From: Halictus rubicundus
Lineage: Eukaryota; Arthropoda; Insecta; Hymenoptera; Halictidae
Reading direction: 5' to 3'
Assembly (NCBI RefSeq): GCF_050948215.1
Contig: NC_135163.1
Location: 2,976,001-3,040,000 of the forward strand
DNA length: 64,000 nt
Shown: piece after piece, positions 12,029-21,586 of the stretch
How positions within the stretch are numbered: the stretch's first letter is position 1
Layout of the letters: every line of letters begins with the position of its first letter
The notes under the pieces: model-generated
What the model was told of the DNA's origin: nothing
Databases searched by the model: none
The model's input: only the letters and a program-made list of their open reading frames with translations
Made by a program: the position numbers and the translations under genes

Positions 12029-12693
12029 GTACGGCTCGGTTAAGGTGTGCTGAGGGCACGTTTCGCGTGCACAACATATACGGCGATGGGAATTGCATGT
12101 TTCGAGCGATTAGTTACATTCTATGGCGAAACGAAGATGAACATCGACAACTTCGTTCAATGGTGCGCTTTACTTTTCCTAATACAACCAGTTTGGCTCG
12201 CTATAGTGCTCATTTTCAGCTATGTTACATAGGGATGTGCGGGTACCTGAAATTGCGGCCTCAGGCTCAAATCATGAATTAATTAATGAATTATTTGATT
12301 TTAATCTCATCTGTTCTAAATTTATATTGATTCTGAAATTATTTCTTCTAAGATAAATAGTATAAATCACTTGCTATCGTCCAACAGGTTGTCCAACATA
12401 TCAAGGACAACTGGTATGAATATGGACCGTTCGTGATGGCCGAATGGAACATATCGGACCGTCAAACCTATTGCGATTACATGAGCACGGTCGGCACATT
12501 TGCTAGTGAACTGGAGTGCATAGTAGCTACGAAAATCAATTACACGAACCTGTCGATTTATCGGGAGATCAGGGACAGATATGAACTGAAACGGGTGTTC
12601 CACAACCATGTGAGCTCTCAGTATGAAACCGTGAGGCTTCTGTTCACCGGAAACTCCGACAGCGGCCATTACGATGTGCTGATACCCGATTGA
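12029..12693 (+). CDS. OTU-family cysteine protease-like protein, last two exons
   Basis: Two exons, 12029-12162 and 12388-12693, join in phase 0 at ATG/gtgcgc and ccaacag/GTT, giving 145 residues with no start codon in view. Residues 14-25 read HNIYGDGNCMFR, the OTU catalytic Asp-Gly-Asn-Cys box (Asp19, Cys22). Residues 134-143 read SDSGHYDVLI, supplying the catalytic His138. Between them, DNWYEYGPFV and a GTFASELEC stretch fit the OTU fold (family role: ubiquitin removal). AATAAA follows 83 bases after the stop. The donor gtgcgc is weak. The start must be in an unseen upstream exon, or the gene is truncated. A transposon-borne OTU copy is an alternative. Confidence 0.72.
12232..12275 (+). 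mobile_element. hAT terminal fragment inside the OTU intron
   Basis: The sequence starting TAGGGATGTGCGGGTACC matches the end of the 746-bp hAT element at 62597 (TAGGGGTGTGCGGGTACC). Homology fades after about 45 bases. Only this relic remains. Confidence 0.5.
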
Positions 12694-13805
12694 ACTGCGC
12701 GCGTCATCGATCAGACTGAAATCATTTGATTAAATTTACATGTGACCGTGTCTACGTCGTCCTTTTTGTTTTTCGAATAAATTGTGCCGTTTTTTCGTAC
12801 GGAAGTATTTTTCCAGAACACGTCAATTAATTTCAAACTATCCTGCACCAACAGCATTCGTGCCATTTTGTAGTACATACATAGTCCTCGATTAACTGTG
12901 CGAGTTTTCAAACAGCCTACTGTTTGCATACCATTAGATCGTCCCCGATTTGTTTAATAGTATTCCTCGGGACTTGGAAGGACGGATAAACATTCCGTCA
13001 ATGCTTGTCCAAAGTGTTCCGATCCGTTCGTACCGCTTGCACGATGTTCGCGGTTACTTCCTTCTCGCTTTCTTCCAGTGTGTTTGCAAGATCAATGAAA
13101 ATCTCGTCATTGAAGAAGTCGAAACATTATACGATAAAAAGGAAAACAGGGAGAGTAAGGGCACGGACGAGATGCTATTAAAGACTGCCAGGCCCTGTGC
13201 TATTCAGCGGTGCCAAAAGTGGACCCAAGTGGGCCCGGGGATAACGTGGAAGATACTCGTCGGCGGTTCCGCGCTCTCTACCTAAATAGAACATACGTAA
13301 GACTACATGAGCTACGTGAACTACGTAATACTGCGTCAGTGGTATGAGTAATAACAATAACTAAATGTAGAATGCTGACATGGTCCATTTTGTAGTTGCT
13401 TGGAAAATAATTACTTTTTATTGTATAATTTCGTTACACTCTTATTGCCTTTTTATTTTCCTTATTGTTCACCATTGTGATCAGTTTTATAATCGATAGT
13501 TTATAGATGTAGGAAAAATGAAAGTAATTACTACGTAATATTCTAAAAATCAAACAAAGTATATTCTGTAATGATTATAGAATAAAAAAAAAGAATAAAT
13601 ACAATATACAATCTACTAGCAATGACAAAATTCAAGCGTTCTTATTGAGATACTTAGTAGGAAACAGAAAGTAAATTTTTTTACTTATTTATTTGGTAAC
13701 GCCACTTCTAATGCTCGTCAGCATTGACTGCAATTATTAAAGCAGAGCTAGTAACAAGATAAAAGTATTAACTAATTAACTTTCGACGGCTCCCATCCAT
13801 GCATG
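12694..13805. other. Spacer between the OTU gene and the Ginger element
   Basis: Besides the OTU 3' UTR, two short ORFs occur (plus 12950-13285, minus 12711-12929). Neither resembles a known family. AT-rich with no other structure seen. Confidence 0.5.
12776..12781 (+). terminator. Poly(A) signal of the OTU gene
   Basis: AATAAA lies 83 bases after the TGA stop of the OTU ORF, at a normal insect 3' UTR distance. This supports a real transcription unit. Confidence 0.5.
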
Positions 13806-13862
13806 TGTTACCGTGAATGACCGAAATTGGAGAATGTCGACTTTCACCGGTGAATGTCAACA
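13806..13862 (+). repeat. Left terminal inverted repeat of the Ginger element
   Basis: It starts TGTTACCGTGAATGACCG and pairs with the complement of 16210-16267. Confidence 0.85.
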
Positions 13863-14119
13863 GATACCAAATACGTCGGTGAAAGATCGAATATTTTATT
13901 ACGTTGTTGTATATTCGGACCCTGTCCGGTGTATGTCGACAATCACAGATATGCTCTGGTGGAGGTCCAAAACAGAAGAGTCAAAAAACAAGCGACTGGC
14001 TCTCTCCCGCCAAATCCTTTGTTCTGCTCGGAGTCAATCAGCTTTGTCAGTCTTATGCAAGCTTTGATAACGCGAGCAACGTTTTCTTAATTTTTTTCCG
14101 ATACCCTAATTTATACTAA

Positions 14120-15409
14120 ATGGATACTGCAGTAAATCGTGATCTTTTTCTTGAAAAGTTAAATGCATTAATTGCGGGTAAACGAGCAGACAATTGTTTT
14201 TATTTTTCTCAAGAAAAGTATTCTAAAATACTTTCTGAAGTGGTTTCTGCTAAAATTAAATGCAACACACCTTTGGATTACAGACGATTAAAACGTTTTG
14301 ATGTTTTAAAAATTAATGATAAAGAGAAGTTAATTGTACCATTAAAACCAGGGGAAACGAACATACAGTATTATGTTACCAATGAAGAATTGTACAGTAT
14401 ACTATATGAAACTCACACCAGAATAGGCCACGGAGGAAGAACACGTATGCTTAAAGAGTTGCAAGTTAAATACAAAAATATCACATATGAAGTTGTAATG
14501 TTGTATTTAAATTTATGCAAACAGTGTCAAATGAAACACAGTGCACCACAGAAAGGTATTGTTGTGAAGCCGATGGTTAGTTCTGAATTAAACTCAAGAT
14601 GTCAAGTTGATCTGATAGATCTGCAGTCAAACAGAGATGGCGAATATAAGTTCATAATGGTGTATCAAGATCATTTAACTAAGTTTGTCCAGCTACGACC
14701 TTTGAAAACTAAAAGAGCTCAAGAAGTAGCGCATCACGTTCTTTCAATATTTTTAACATTTGGTGCACCAGCAATATTGCAATCAGATAATGGTAGAGAA
14801 TTTAGTAATCAAGTCATATCCGAAATATGCGCTATGTGGAAAGATGTTAAAATAGTTCATGGAAAGCCTCGTCACAGTCAAACACAAGGCTCAGTTGAAA
14901 GGGCCAATCAGGATATACAGAATATGCTAACTGCATGGATGAACGATAACGATACAAATAAATGGTCAGATGGTTTATCCTTTGTTCAATTTGCCAAGAA
15001 CACTACATACCACGAAGGAATACGCCAAAGTCCTTATGAAGCCATGTTTGGCGTTAAAGCAAAAAGAGGCATAGCATCGTCTTTTTTGCCTGGCGAACAA
15101 ATCGCAAATATTGAAACTGAAGAACAACTCGAAGAAATTGCCAATACTTCTGAAACCGAAGAACAGCTTGAAGAAACTGTTAATGCTTATAAAAAAAATT
15201 TGAGCGGTGGTCATACCGAAAACCATATTCCAAAGAAAAATATTGAAGAGGACCTACAACCTACAACGTCTTCACATCAAATTCTGACTGAAAAACACAA
15301 GTTGATTTCTACAAAAAGAGCAGCCGCGAAAGAAAATCTTCTACTGCAAGCAACAAAAATGTTACGAACCTCACAAAAACAATTTCCTCCTGCTCAAACT
15401 GGCAAATAA
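14120..15409 (+). CDS. KRBA2-like integrase of the Ginger transposon
   Basis: A 429-residue ORF with the layout of KRAB-A domain-containing protein 2-like integrases: an N-terminal helical region (PLDYRRLKRFDVL), a zinc-binding H99-x4-H104/C133-x2-C136 (integrase H2C2), then a retroviral-type integrase core. The DDE triad is D164 (CQVDLID), D223 (LQSDNGREF) and E260 (QGSVERANQD), with 36 residues between the last two, close to the DD35E norm. RQSPYEAMFG closes the core. Its role is cut-and-paste transposition. An in-frame stop follows QTGK, and the usual cysteine-rich tail continues in another frame. No introns are needed. The catalytic residues are intact, so this is a recent copy. Confidence 0.88.
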   Translation: MDTAVNRDLFLEKLNALIAGKRADNCFYFSQEKYSKILSEVVSAKIKCNTPLDYRRLKRFDVLKINDKEKLIVPLKPGETNIQYYVTNEELYSILYETHTRIGHGGRTRMLKELQVKYKNITYEVVMLYLNLCKQCQMKHSAPQKGIVVKPMVSSELNSRCQVDLIDLQSNRDGEYKFIMVYQDHLTKFVQLRPLKTKRAQEVAHHVLSIFLTFGAPAILQSDNGREFSNQVISEICAMWKDVKIVHGKPRHSQTQGSVERANQDIQNMLTAWMNDNDTNKWSDGLSFVQFAKNTTYHEGIRQSPYEAMFGVKAKRGIASSFLPGEQIANIETEEQLEEIANTSETEEQLEETVNAYKKNLSGGHTENHIPKKNIEEDLQPTTSSHQILTEKHKLISTKRAAAKENLLLQATKMLRTSQKQFPPAQTGK

Positions 15410-15410
15410 A

Positions 15411-15665
15411 AATGGTATCCTCAAGCAGCTTTACACACGTAATCAGTTCGTAATTTGCAAAGAAAAGTTACTTTCCATAGATGAGATTTCTTTTCAAGAA
15501 ATGTCGCTGAGAGAAGCAGCTGCAGCTAATTCGAAAAGCGGTGGACAAGGCTGTACACGCTGTCATTGCAAAAGAAAGTGTTCCACAAATAAATGCAGTT
15601 GTAAAAGCAAGGGCCTCTTGTGCAATTCAAAGTGTCATAATAGTTTAAGTTGTTGCAATAAATAA
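15411..15665 (+). pseudogene. Frameshifted cysteine-rich C-terminus of the KRBA2-like integrase
   Basis: This frame, offset by one base from the integrase ORF, reads NGILKQLYTRNQFVICKEK and ends in a Cys-rich module (TRCHCKRKCSTNKCSCKSK) with SKCHNSLSCCNK before TAA. That ending is characteristic of KRBA2-like proteins. Its position directly after the 429-aa ORF implies a single-base indel near 15400 in an A-rich run. Confidence 0.75.
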
Positions 15666-15965
15666 GATTTGAATCACATAAGTAAGTCATTTTTTTATTA
15701 CTATTATTTTCTTTTCTCATGTAGAATGTACTGTGTATTTTAAATTCTTGGTCATTCCTTTCCTATTCAAAAGTCGATTCGCCACCCCTTTGCCCTCCCC
15801 AAATTTATTTTCGCCTCCTCTAAAAATCGTTGCATCTCCTAAACCGAGCGTCGTAGGAAGAAAATAACAAAATTTTGGGAGGATTTACCAGGGGCATACC
15901 ACCCTTACCTAATCCCGTAGTTCTACTCGAAAGTCGATTCACCCCCTTCTACCCCCAAGTGATTC

Positions 15966-15992
15966 CCTAATCCTAACCCTAACCCTAAACCT
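15966..15992 (+). repeat. Short telomere-like CCCTAA run
   Basis: CCTAATCCTAACCCTAACCC and neighbours give about four degenerate units inside the Ginger element. The insect telomere unit is usually CCTAA, so this is a weak resemblance only. Confidence 0.4.
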
Positions 15993-16209
15993 TTTTTATG
16001 AGGAAATGTAACGTAACGCACATAACCCGAAATTAATCACGACTTGGCGTGACGTTTTATAGCGACTGAATTACGGAGAAGAAAATATAAATCTCCAACA
16101 TGTTCAACATTCACCATTAGTGCATGGTGAATGTCAACATTTACCGGTGTAAGTCAGAAATAAGGGTATTTAGCAAATATTTCGGACATACACCAAGCGA
16201 CTATGTGAA

Positions 16210-16267
16210 TGTTGACATTCACCGGTGAAAGTCGACATTCTCCAGATTTCGGTGTTTCACTGTAACA
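16210..16267 (-). repeat. Right terminal inverted repeat of the Ginger element
   Basis: The complement starts TGTTACAGTGAAACACCG and matches the left terminus over its whole length with a few mismatches. Confidence 0.85.
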
Positions 16268-16841
16268 TATGTACATCCAAAATGCATTCCATGCACAGAG
16301 TCTGTACGGTATCCGTAGTAAAAATGAAGTATATGGAATAGAAGTAGAATTGAAGTATATGATATATTCAGTTCTTGCTAATACACCTAAATCCGCAAAC
16401 TGTCGGCAACATTGGGCGCGACACGGAAATGGTACAGTGGCTCTTAGAACCCCCCGAGGCCTTGACAGAAAAGCCCATAAGATGGAATGTCTGTACTAAT
16501 CTTAAGTCTGTGGTTTAGTTGAGTTTGCTGAAGTGTCAATAATCAAATGGAAAATATTTTCATGGAAGAGACGTCATGAAGTTGATCTAATGTATGTATA
16601 CTTTTTCTTTACTTCTATACTTTAGTAAATATTCATATTAGCGTTTATTTTAAAAAAATCGAATCGCATATTCTATTAAGGGCCAGTTTTCCCAGGTGGC
16701 CTTGAACAGTCGATAGTACCGCTATAACGGCCACTCGAAGAAGCTAAATAGTAACATTTTCGTCCAGTATGGGGAGCTGGGTGCACTTTCCACATTCAGT
16801 GTCGAGTGGCATTTTCCGAGTATCCTCTCTGATTCGATCGC

Positions 16842-17500
16842 ATGATCTCTGACAATAGATGCGATCTGAGCATGCGTGGTCGACATCGTAAACGACGGCG
16901 CTGCCGTAGCTTCGTTCGAACAGCCGTGTCGTGGCACTCTCACACACCGCCAAGTCGGCCTGTACGTGTACCGATGAGACTAGCAAGGTTTCGGGAGGCG
17001 GCGATTCCTGACTCTATAATACAAAGGTGGGGCCTGTCAGTGGTCAAAAGCGGTAGACGAAGGATAAATCTAGATCGCTTGACCACCGGCAGGTCCTACT
17101 TTTGCGTTTTCGAGCAACATTTTCCATTATTCGGTCGCATAACGCCTGTCAGAGAAGCGATCTGGGCACGCGTGGCCGACATCGTAAACGACGGCGCTGC
17201 CGTAGCTTCGTTCGAACAGCCGCGTCGCGGCACACTCACACACCGCCAAGTCGGCGTGTACGTGTACCGATGAGAATAGCAAGGGTTCGGGAGGCGACGA
17301 TTCCTGACTCTATAATACAAAGGTGGGGCCTGTCAGTGGTCAAAAGCGGTAGACGAAGGATAAATCTAGATCGCTTGACCACCGGCAGGTCCTACTTTTG
17401 CGTTTTCGAGCAACATTTTCCATTATTCGGTCGCATGACGCCTGCCGTAGCTTCGTTCGAACAGCCGTGCCTCGGCACACTCACACACCGCCAGGTCGGC
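16842..17500 (+). repeat. Tandem array, 296-bp unit, plus orientation
   Basis: CGACATCGTAAACGACGGCG occurs at 16881 and 17177, 296 bases apart. A third partial copy starts near 17440 (GCCGTAGCTTCGTTCGAAC). Shared words include GAGCAACATTTTCCATTATT and CTAGATCGCTTGACCACCGG. Open frames here are by-products of the repeat. Confidence 0.8.
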
Positions 17501-17519
17501 TCGCTCGCACGAACTTGTC

Positions 17520-17709
17520 CGATTCTTTCCGAACCCGCCGGACAAAGTCGAGCAGGCAGCCCGAAACTCTCGGGTAGCCCGAAATGCTCGGGCCCCCCGA
17601 AACTCTCGAGTAGCCCGATGTGTCATGAAGTATCGCACGCCCGAATCGAGCCCGCCCGACTGTCTGCGACCCGACCCGAATCCGAATATCGGGCGGCCCG
17701 CACATGCCT
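17520..17709 (-). mobile_element. hAT-like terminal fragment rich in CCCGA motifs
   Basis: The complement begins TAGGCATGTGCGGGCCGCC, close to the hAT end at 62597. It continues with repeated CGGGT/CCCGA words (GACCCGACCCGAATCCGAA). It lies at the inner edge of the plus array inside the TTAA element, so it is probably a nested insertion remnant. Confidence 0.45.
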
Positions 17710-17979
17710 ACTTGTTACACAAGTAAATATCATCGGAATTATATCATATTTGGTTTAAAATTAATCAGAAAAATGCCACGAATATGTTGGTAAAAGTTTC
17801 ATAAAAAAATAACGAAAAATAAAGAAGTTTTGTAATTGGATTAGTAGTGGTCGTCTGATCTCACACCGATATAGCCGACAATGTGTGGCCCACTCCTCGG
17901 CGACGACGGTTCTCGAGTTTCTCTGTCCGCTTTGCCAACTCGACGAATAAACGACGACGACGTCCGACGAGGACTGACG

Positions 17980-18383
17980 AGCGCCGAACGTCGAAGACAG
18001 AGCGACCGACCAACAGCCTACATTGTAAGCAGATGAAGAATCGAGCATTATTGGCAATTTATGCTTTTATGTTTTTAATCAGAACAATATTGTTAATACG
18101 AATAAGTTGTAGAGCTTACCCCGATCAAAATGAGTCGAAACACGACATCATTTGGACTGTTTTTAATGAGATTGTAATTTTTATCGTAACATTACGTATC
18201 AATGAAACTTGTTCGATTACACTCGAATTTGCCCTCATTTTTATCGGGAATATCCCCTCCATTCGCTCGTCACAATTTTATGAAGATATATTGAAAAATC
18301 TAAAAGTTTATTCGTGAGCGATTCTCCATCCGCTTACATTGTATGTCGTTTGTCAGTCGCTGGGTCTTCGACGTTCGGCGCTT
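17980..18383. mobile_element. Nested inverted-repeat element, about 400 bp
   Basis: The left arm 17980-18025 contains AGCGCCGAACGTCGAAGAC. Its complement is found in the right arm 18337-18383, with further matches out to CATTG. The interior of about 310 bp is AT-rich and non-coding. The arms of about 45 bp suggest a MITE, but no target duplication was recognised. Confidence 0.5.
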
Positions 18384-18384
18384 G

Positions 18385-18560
18385 GCAAAAGTTATTCGCA
18401 GATTTATTCGAAGCCTTCGAATAAAAGATACAGATAAAAGATGAAAAAATTATTCGAAGTTCGAATAAATCCGCTACGAATAAAAAAAATTATCTTTATT
18501 CGTCAGATAAATTCTCGTCGAATAAAGATACTTTCTTTATTCGAACCTTCGAATAAGGAA
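18385..18560. repeat. Cluster of TTCGAATAAA / TTATTCGAA palindromic boxes
   Basis: At least seven forms of ATTCGAA or CGAATAAA occur in about 175 bases, in both orientations, able to form many small hairpins. It resembles the subterminal repeats of DNA transposons. No gene is seen. Confidence 0.5.
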
Positions 18561-19489
18561 TATAAAGGCTATAGCCGGTTTTGGGGGCCAAATCGGCCCC
18601 GGAAGGGATTTTATTCCAATTTGCGACATTCGATAGCCTACCAAAAAAGATACCTTTCAGCCAAGTTTTAGCCCTATAGCTCATCCGTAAGGGTAGTTAT
18701 AGAGGAAAAACAAAAATCCAGTTTTTGGCCCATTTTCCCCATTTAATGACAATTTAAAATTTTGAAAAAATCTCACACATGTCGGACACCAAACCACATA
18801 CATACTTTGAGTCGTTTTCAGATTTTTCCGTTGCAAACTCTGGCTGTAAAAATCGAAAAACACGAAAAAAATCGAAAAAATGCAGATTTCATATGGAAAT
18901 CTAAGAGCAACTAGAATAAAATTAATTTAGCAATAAGATATTGTCCTAAGTATTCTGCTCAATTTTTTTCAAATTCCTGCGTTTGGTGCCTCATAGTAGG
19001 AAAAAATAAAAACCACTTTTTTCGGCGTTTTTTCCGTGAAAAACTAAGTTATAATTATCGTAAAAATATATTATGTAATATTAAACATCCCTAAGTTTGG
19101 AGAAACATCGTGCAAACTTTAAAAATTGCGTAGTACAAAAAACGATAATTATACTATGCAGGATATATCCCAGTATTTCGAAGATACTTTCAACGGCACC
19201 GCTTGGTGCAGTAGCTATGGTCTCCGACTGCGGAACCGCTGAAGACTTTTTGGACCAGGTTCTAATCCTGCCCCGGGCCAATTTTCTTTTCTCTTTAATC
19301 AGATGTTTTTTCTATTTCTAGCCGTACGATTGCTGTTACGCTATTGTAAAAACATTTTTTAACTATGTTTAAACTATTTTTTAATAATTTTCCGGAAAAA
19401 TATTTTTGGAGTACTTTCAACCTTTAGTCATCTATGGGCTGTATTACTTATCTAATTTTTATTTAGATAAATATTTTGCCCAACTCTGC

Positions 19490-20330
19490 CATTTTGCATT
19501 ATCGAGCAATGAATCGCCGCATCCCGGACCCTTGCGATTCTCGTAGGTACACGTACGCGCCGACCTGGCGGTGTGTGAGTGTGCCGAGGCACGCCTGTTC
19601 GAACGAAGCTACGGCAGGCATCATGCGACCGAATAATGGAAAATGTTGCTCGAAAACGCAAAAGTAGGACCTGCCGTTGGTCAAGCGATCTACATTTATC
19701 CTTCGTCTACCGCTTTTGACCACTGACAGGCCCCACCTTTGTATTATAGAGTCAGGAATCGCCGCCTCCCGAAACCTTGCTAGTCTCATCGGTACACGTT
19801 CAGGCCGACCTAGCTGTGAGTGAGTGTGCCGTGGCACGGCTGTTCGAACGAAGCTACGGCAGGCACCATGCGACCGAATAATGCAAAATGTTGCTCGAAA
19901 ATGCAAGAGTCGGACCTGTTTGATGGCGAGCGCTCTAGATTTATCTTTTATCTAGCGCTTTTGACTATTGATAAGCCCCATCTTTGCATTATCGAAGAAT
20001 GATTCGCGGCATCCCGGACCCTTGCTATTCTCGTAGGTACACGTACACGCCGACCTAGCGGTGTGTGAGTGTGCCGTGGCACGGCTGTTCGAACGAAGCT
20101 ACGGCAGGCACCATGCGACCGAATAATGCAAAATGTTGCTCGAAAATGCAAGAGTCGGACCTGTTTGATGGCGAGCGCTCTAGATTTATCTTTTATCTAG
20201 CGCTTTTGACTCCTGATGAGCCCCATCTTTGCATTATCGAGGAATGATTCGCGGCATCCCGGACCCTTGCTATTCTCGTAGGTACACGTACACGCTGACC
20301 TGGCGGTGTGTGAGTGTTGCGCACGACTCT
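19490..20330 (-). repeat. Tandem array, 245-bp unit, minus orientation
   Basis: The motif TTTGCATTATCGA-AATGA recurs at 19493, 19738 (diverged), 19983 and 20228, spaced exactly 245 bases apart. Each unit contains GTTCGAACGAAGCTACGGCA, the complement of a word in the plus array. A fifth diverged unit begins near 20706. The different unit lengths of the two arms (296 against 245) show they expanded independently. Confidence 0.82.
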
Positions 20331-20944
20331 CATTCGAGCATAGTGACTGCTGACGACGACAATGATCGGAAAGAGAATACAGCGCTCGTAGCGAAAAATG
20401 CCGGAACTATATTTGAGCAAAATAATAGCTGTGGGATGGTTTTTCGGGGGCGGCAAATCCTTTGTTTAATACGTAATTATACAATATAATAGGCGTTGCA
20501 TTGACATTGTATATGTCACCGCTAGAGCGCTCGCCATCAACATTCTCAATAAGAACCCGGTTATTTAAGAAAATGTGTCCTTATATCTACATTCTGCCGA
20601 ATATTGCAAATTACGCCTAGAAAACGCAAAAGTAGGACCTGTTCGTTCGCGAGCGCTCTAGATTTATCTTTTATCTAACGCTTTTCACCCCTGGAAAGCC
20701 CCATCTTTGCATTATCGAACAATGATTTGCCGCCTCCCGAACCCTTGCAATCTTTTTCGTTCTTGCGGATCTAGCGTTGTGTGGGGCATACCATGGCACA
20801 CGCACACGGCACGCACACGGCACACACACTGTCATTTGAGCTTCTCCTAGCGGCCGTTTGTAGCGTGAAGATCGCTAGGAAGCTTCTCCTAGTTCCTGTT
20901 TGGAGCGTGGCGACTCAAGGCTACGTAGGAAAACTGGCCCTTAA

Positions 20945-21586
20945 AAAACCATATACCTTCGTATATGCTCTCAGTTCGTGGCTACTGGTGGCCGTTATAA
21001 GAAGCAGAGATGTATGTATCATATTACCTATTATTATGTATCATATATAGATTACTTACATACATACTGTCACACACAAAAATATGGGGACACAATATAA
21101 TTTTGAATTCCAAGCTTTGTATTTTGAATGCATATGCAATTGTGTACAAAACTGAGTTGAATTATGTCAAAATACAGTATAAACTATGTATTTCTAAAAA
21201 ACGGCTGGTTCCTTATTAATAATTGCATTAGTATAAAAGAAAAAGCTAAAACTGTAAAAATATAAACTTAATATCTTATAATTTCTAGAAGAAATCGGCA
21301 TTTCAAAAGTTTTTTTATTTTTTGAAATTTAGTTTCGGAGCTAAAAATTCTGAAAAAATTCATAGATGTGCATTCTAATAGCTAAAGTATTCTAACAGCT
21401 AATATGTTTTTTTTCAGAAGTTTCAATTGAAGAGGATAAGGGAAATTACAGAAAAACCTGATTTTCTTTGTCACCCATTATTACTTCCCATGTTGATCAC
21501 CCTTTAGTAAACAGACTACAAATTAAAAGGCAGGTACTATCGTTAAAGGTTTCAACACTGTTTATATGTTTTAGCACAACGTAACA
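20945..21586. other. AT-rich leader before the Tigger/jerky-like ORF
   Basis: No ORF is recognised here. At 21066-21090 a CACACACAAAAATATGGGG stretch resembles transposon ends, but no partner was found downstream. A good 3' splice site (tatatgttttag) ends at about 21574, just before the ORF. Confidence 0.4.

Larger units (their letters stand above)
13806..16267 (+). mobile_element. Ginger-type DNA transposon with intact terminal inverted repeats
   Basis: The ends 13806-13862 and 16210-16267 are inverted repeats of 57-58 bp with few mismatches. Both contain GAATGTCGACTTTCACCGG, and the termini begin TGTTAC/TGTTACA, fitting the TGTNR rule of Ginger elements. Subterminal CATTCACC/GGTGAATG motifs recur near both ends. 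The only long ORF encodes a gypsy-like integrase. Flanking four-base words CATG and TATG could be a decayed 4-bp target duplication. The length, 2462 bp, is suited to a single-gene element. A telomere-like CCCTAA run lies near 15970. Confidence 0.85.
16680..20940. mobile_element. 4.3-kb TTAA-flanked non-autonomous element with inverted tandem arrays
   Basis: TTAA occurs at 16676-16679 and 20941-20944. The inner ends are inverted repeats of about 30 bp: GGGCCAGTTTTCC, then a varying pair of bases, then GTGGCCTTGA on the left, and GGGCCAGTTTTCC with GTAGCCTTGA on the right complement. A TTAA target and TTAARRR-type ends fit the Kolobok/T2 group; piggyBac also uses TTAA. Inside, a plus-oriented array (about 16842-17500) and a minus-oriented array (about 19490-20330, with a relic to 20760) share the same core words. 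No transposase was found, so movement would need enzyme from elsewhere. The interior also hosts a hAT fragment and a smaller inverted repeat. Confidence 0.7.

Noticed and set aside
12711..13285. A 72-codon minus ORF and a 111-codon plus ORF after the OTU gene
   Set aside because: The minus ORF overlaps the OTU 3' UTR and neither shows a motif, splice context or family resemblance.
16842..17758. ORFs of 143 and 218 codons
   Set aside because: They are readings through tandem repeat units, and equivalent frames recur in each unit and in the inverted array.
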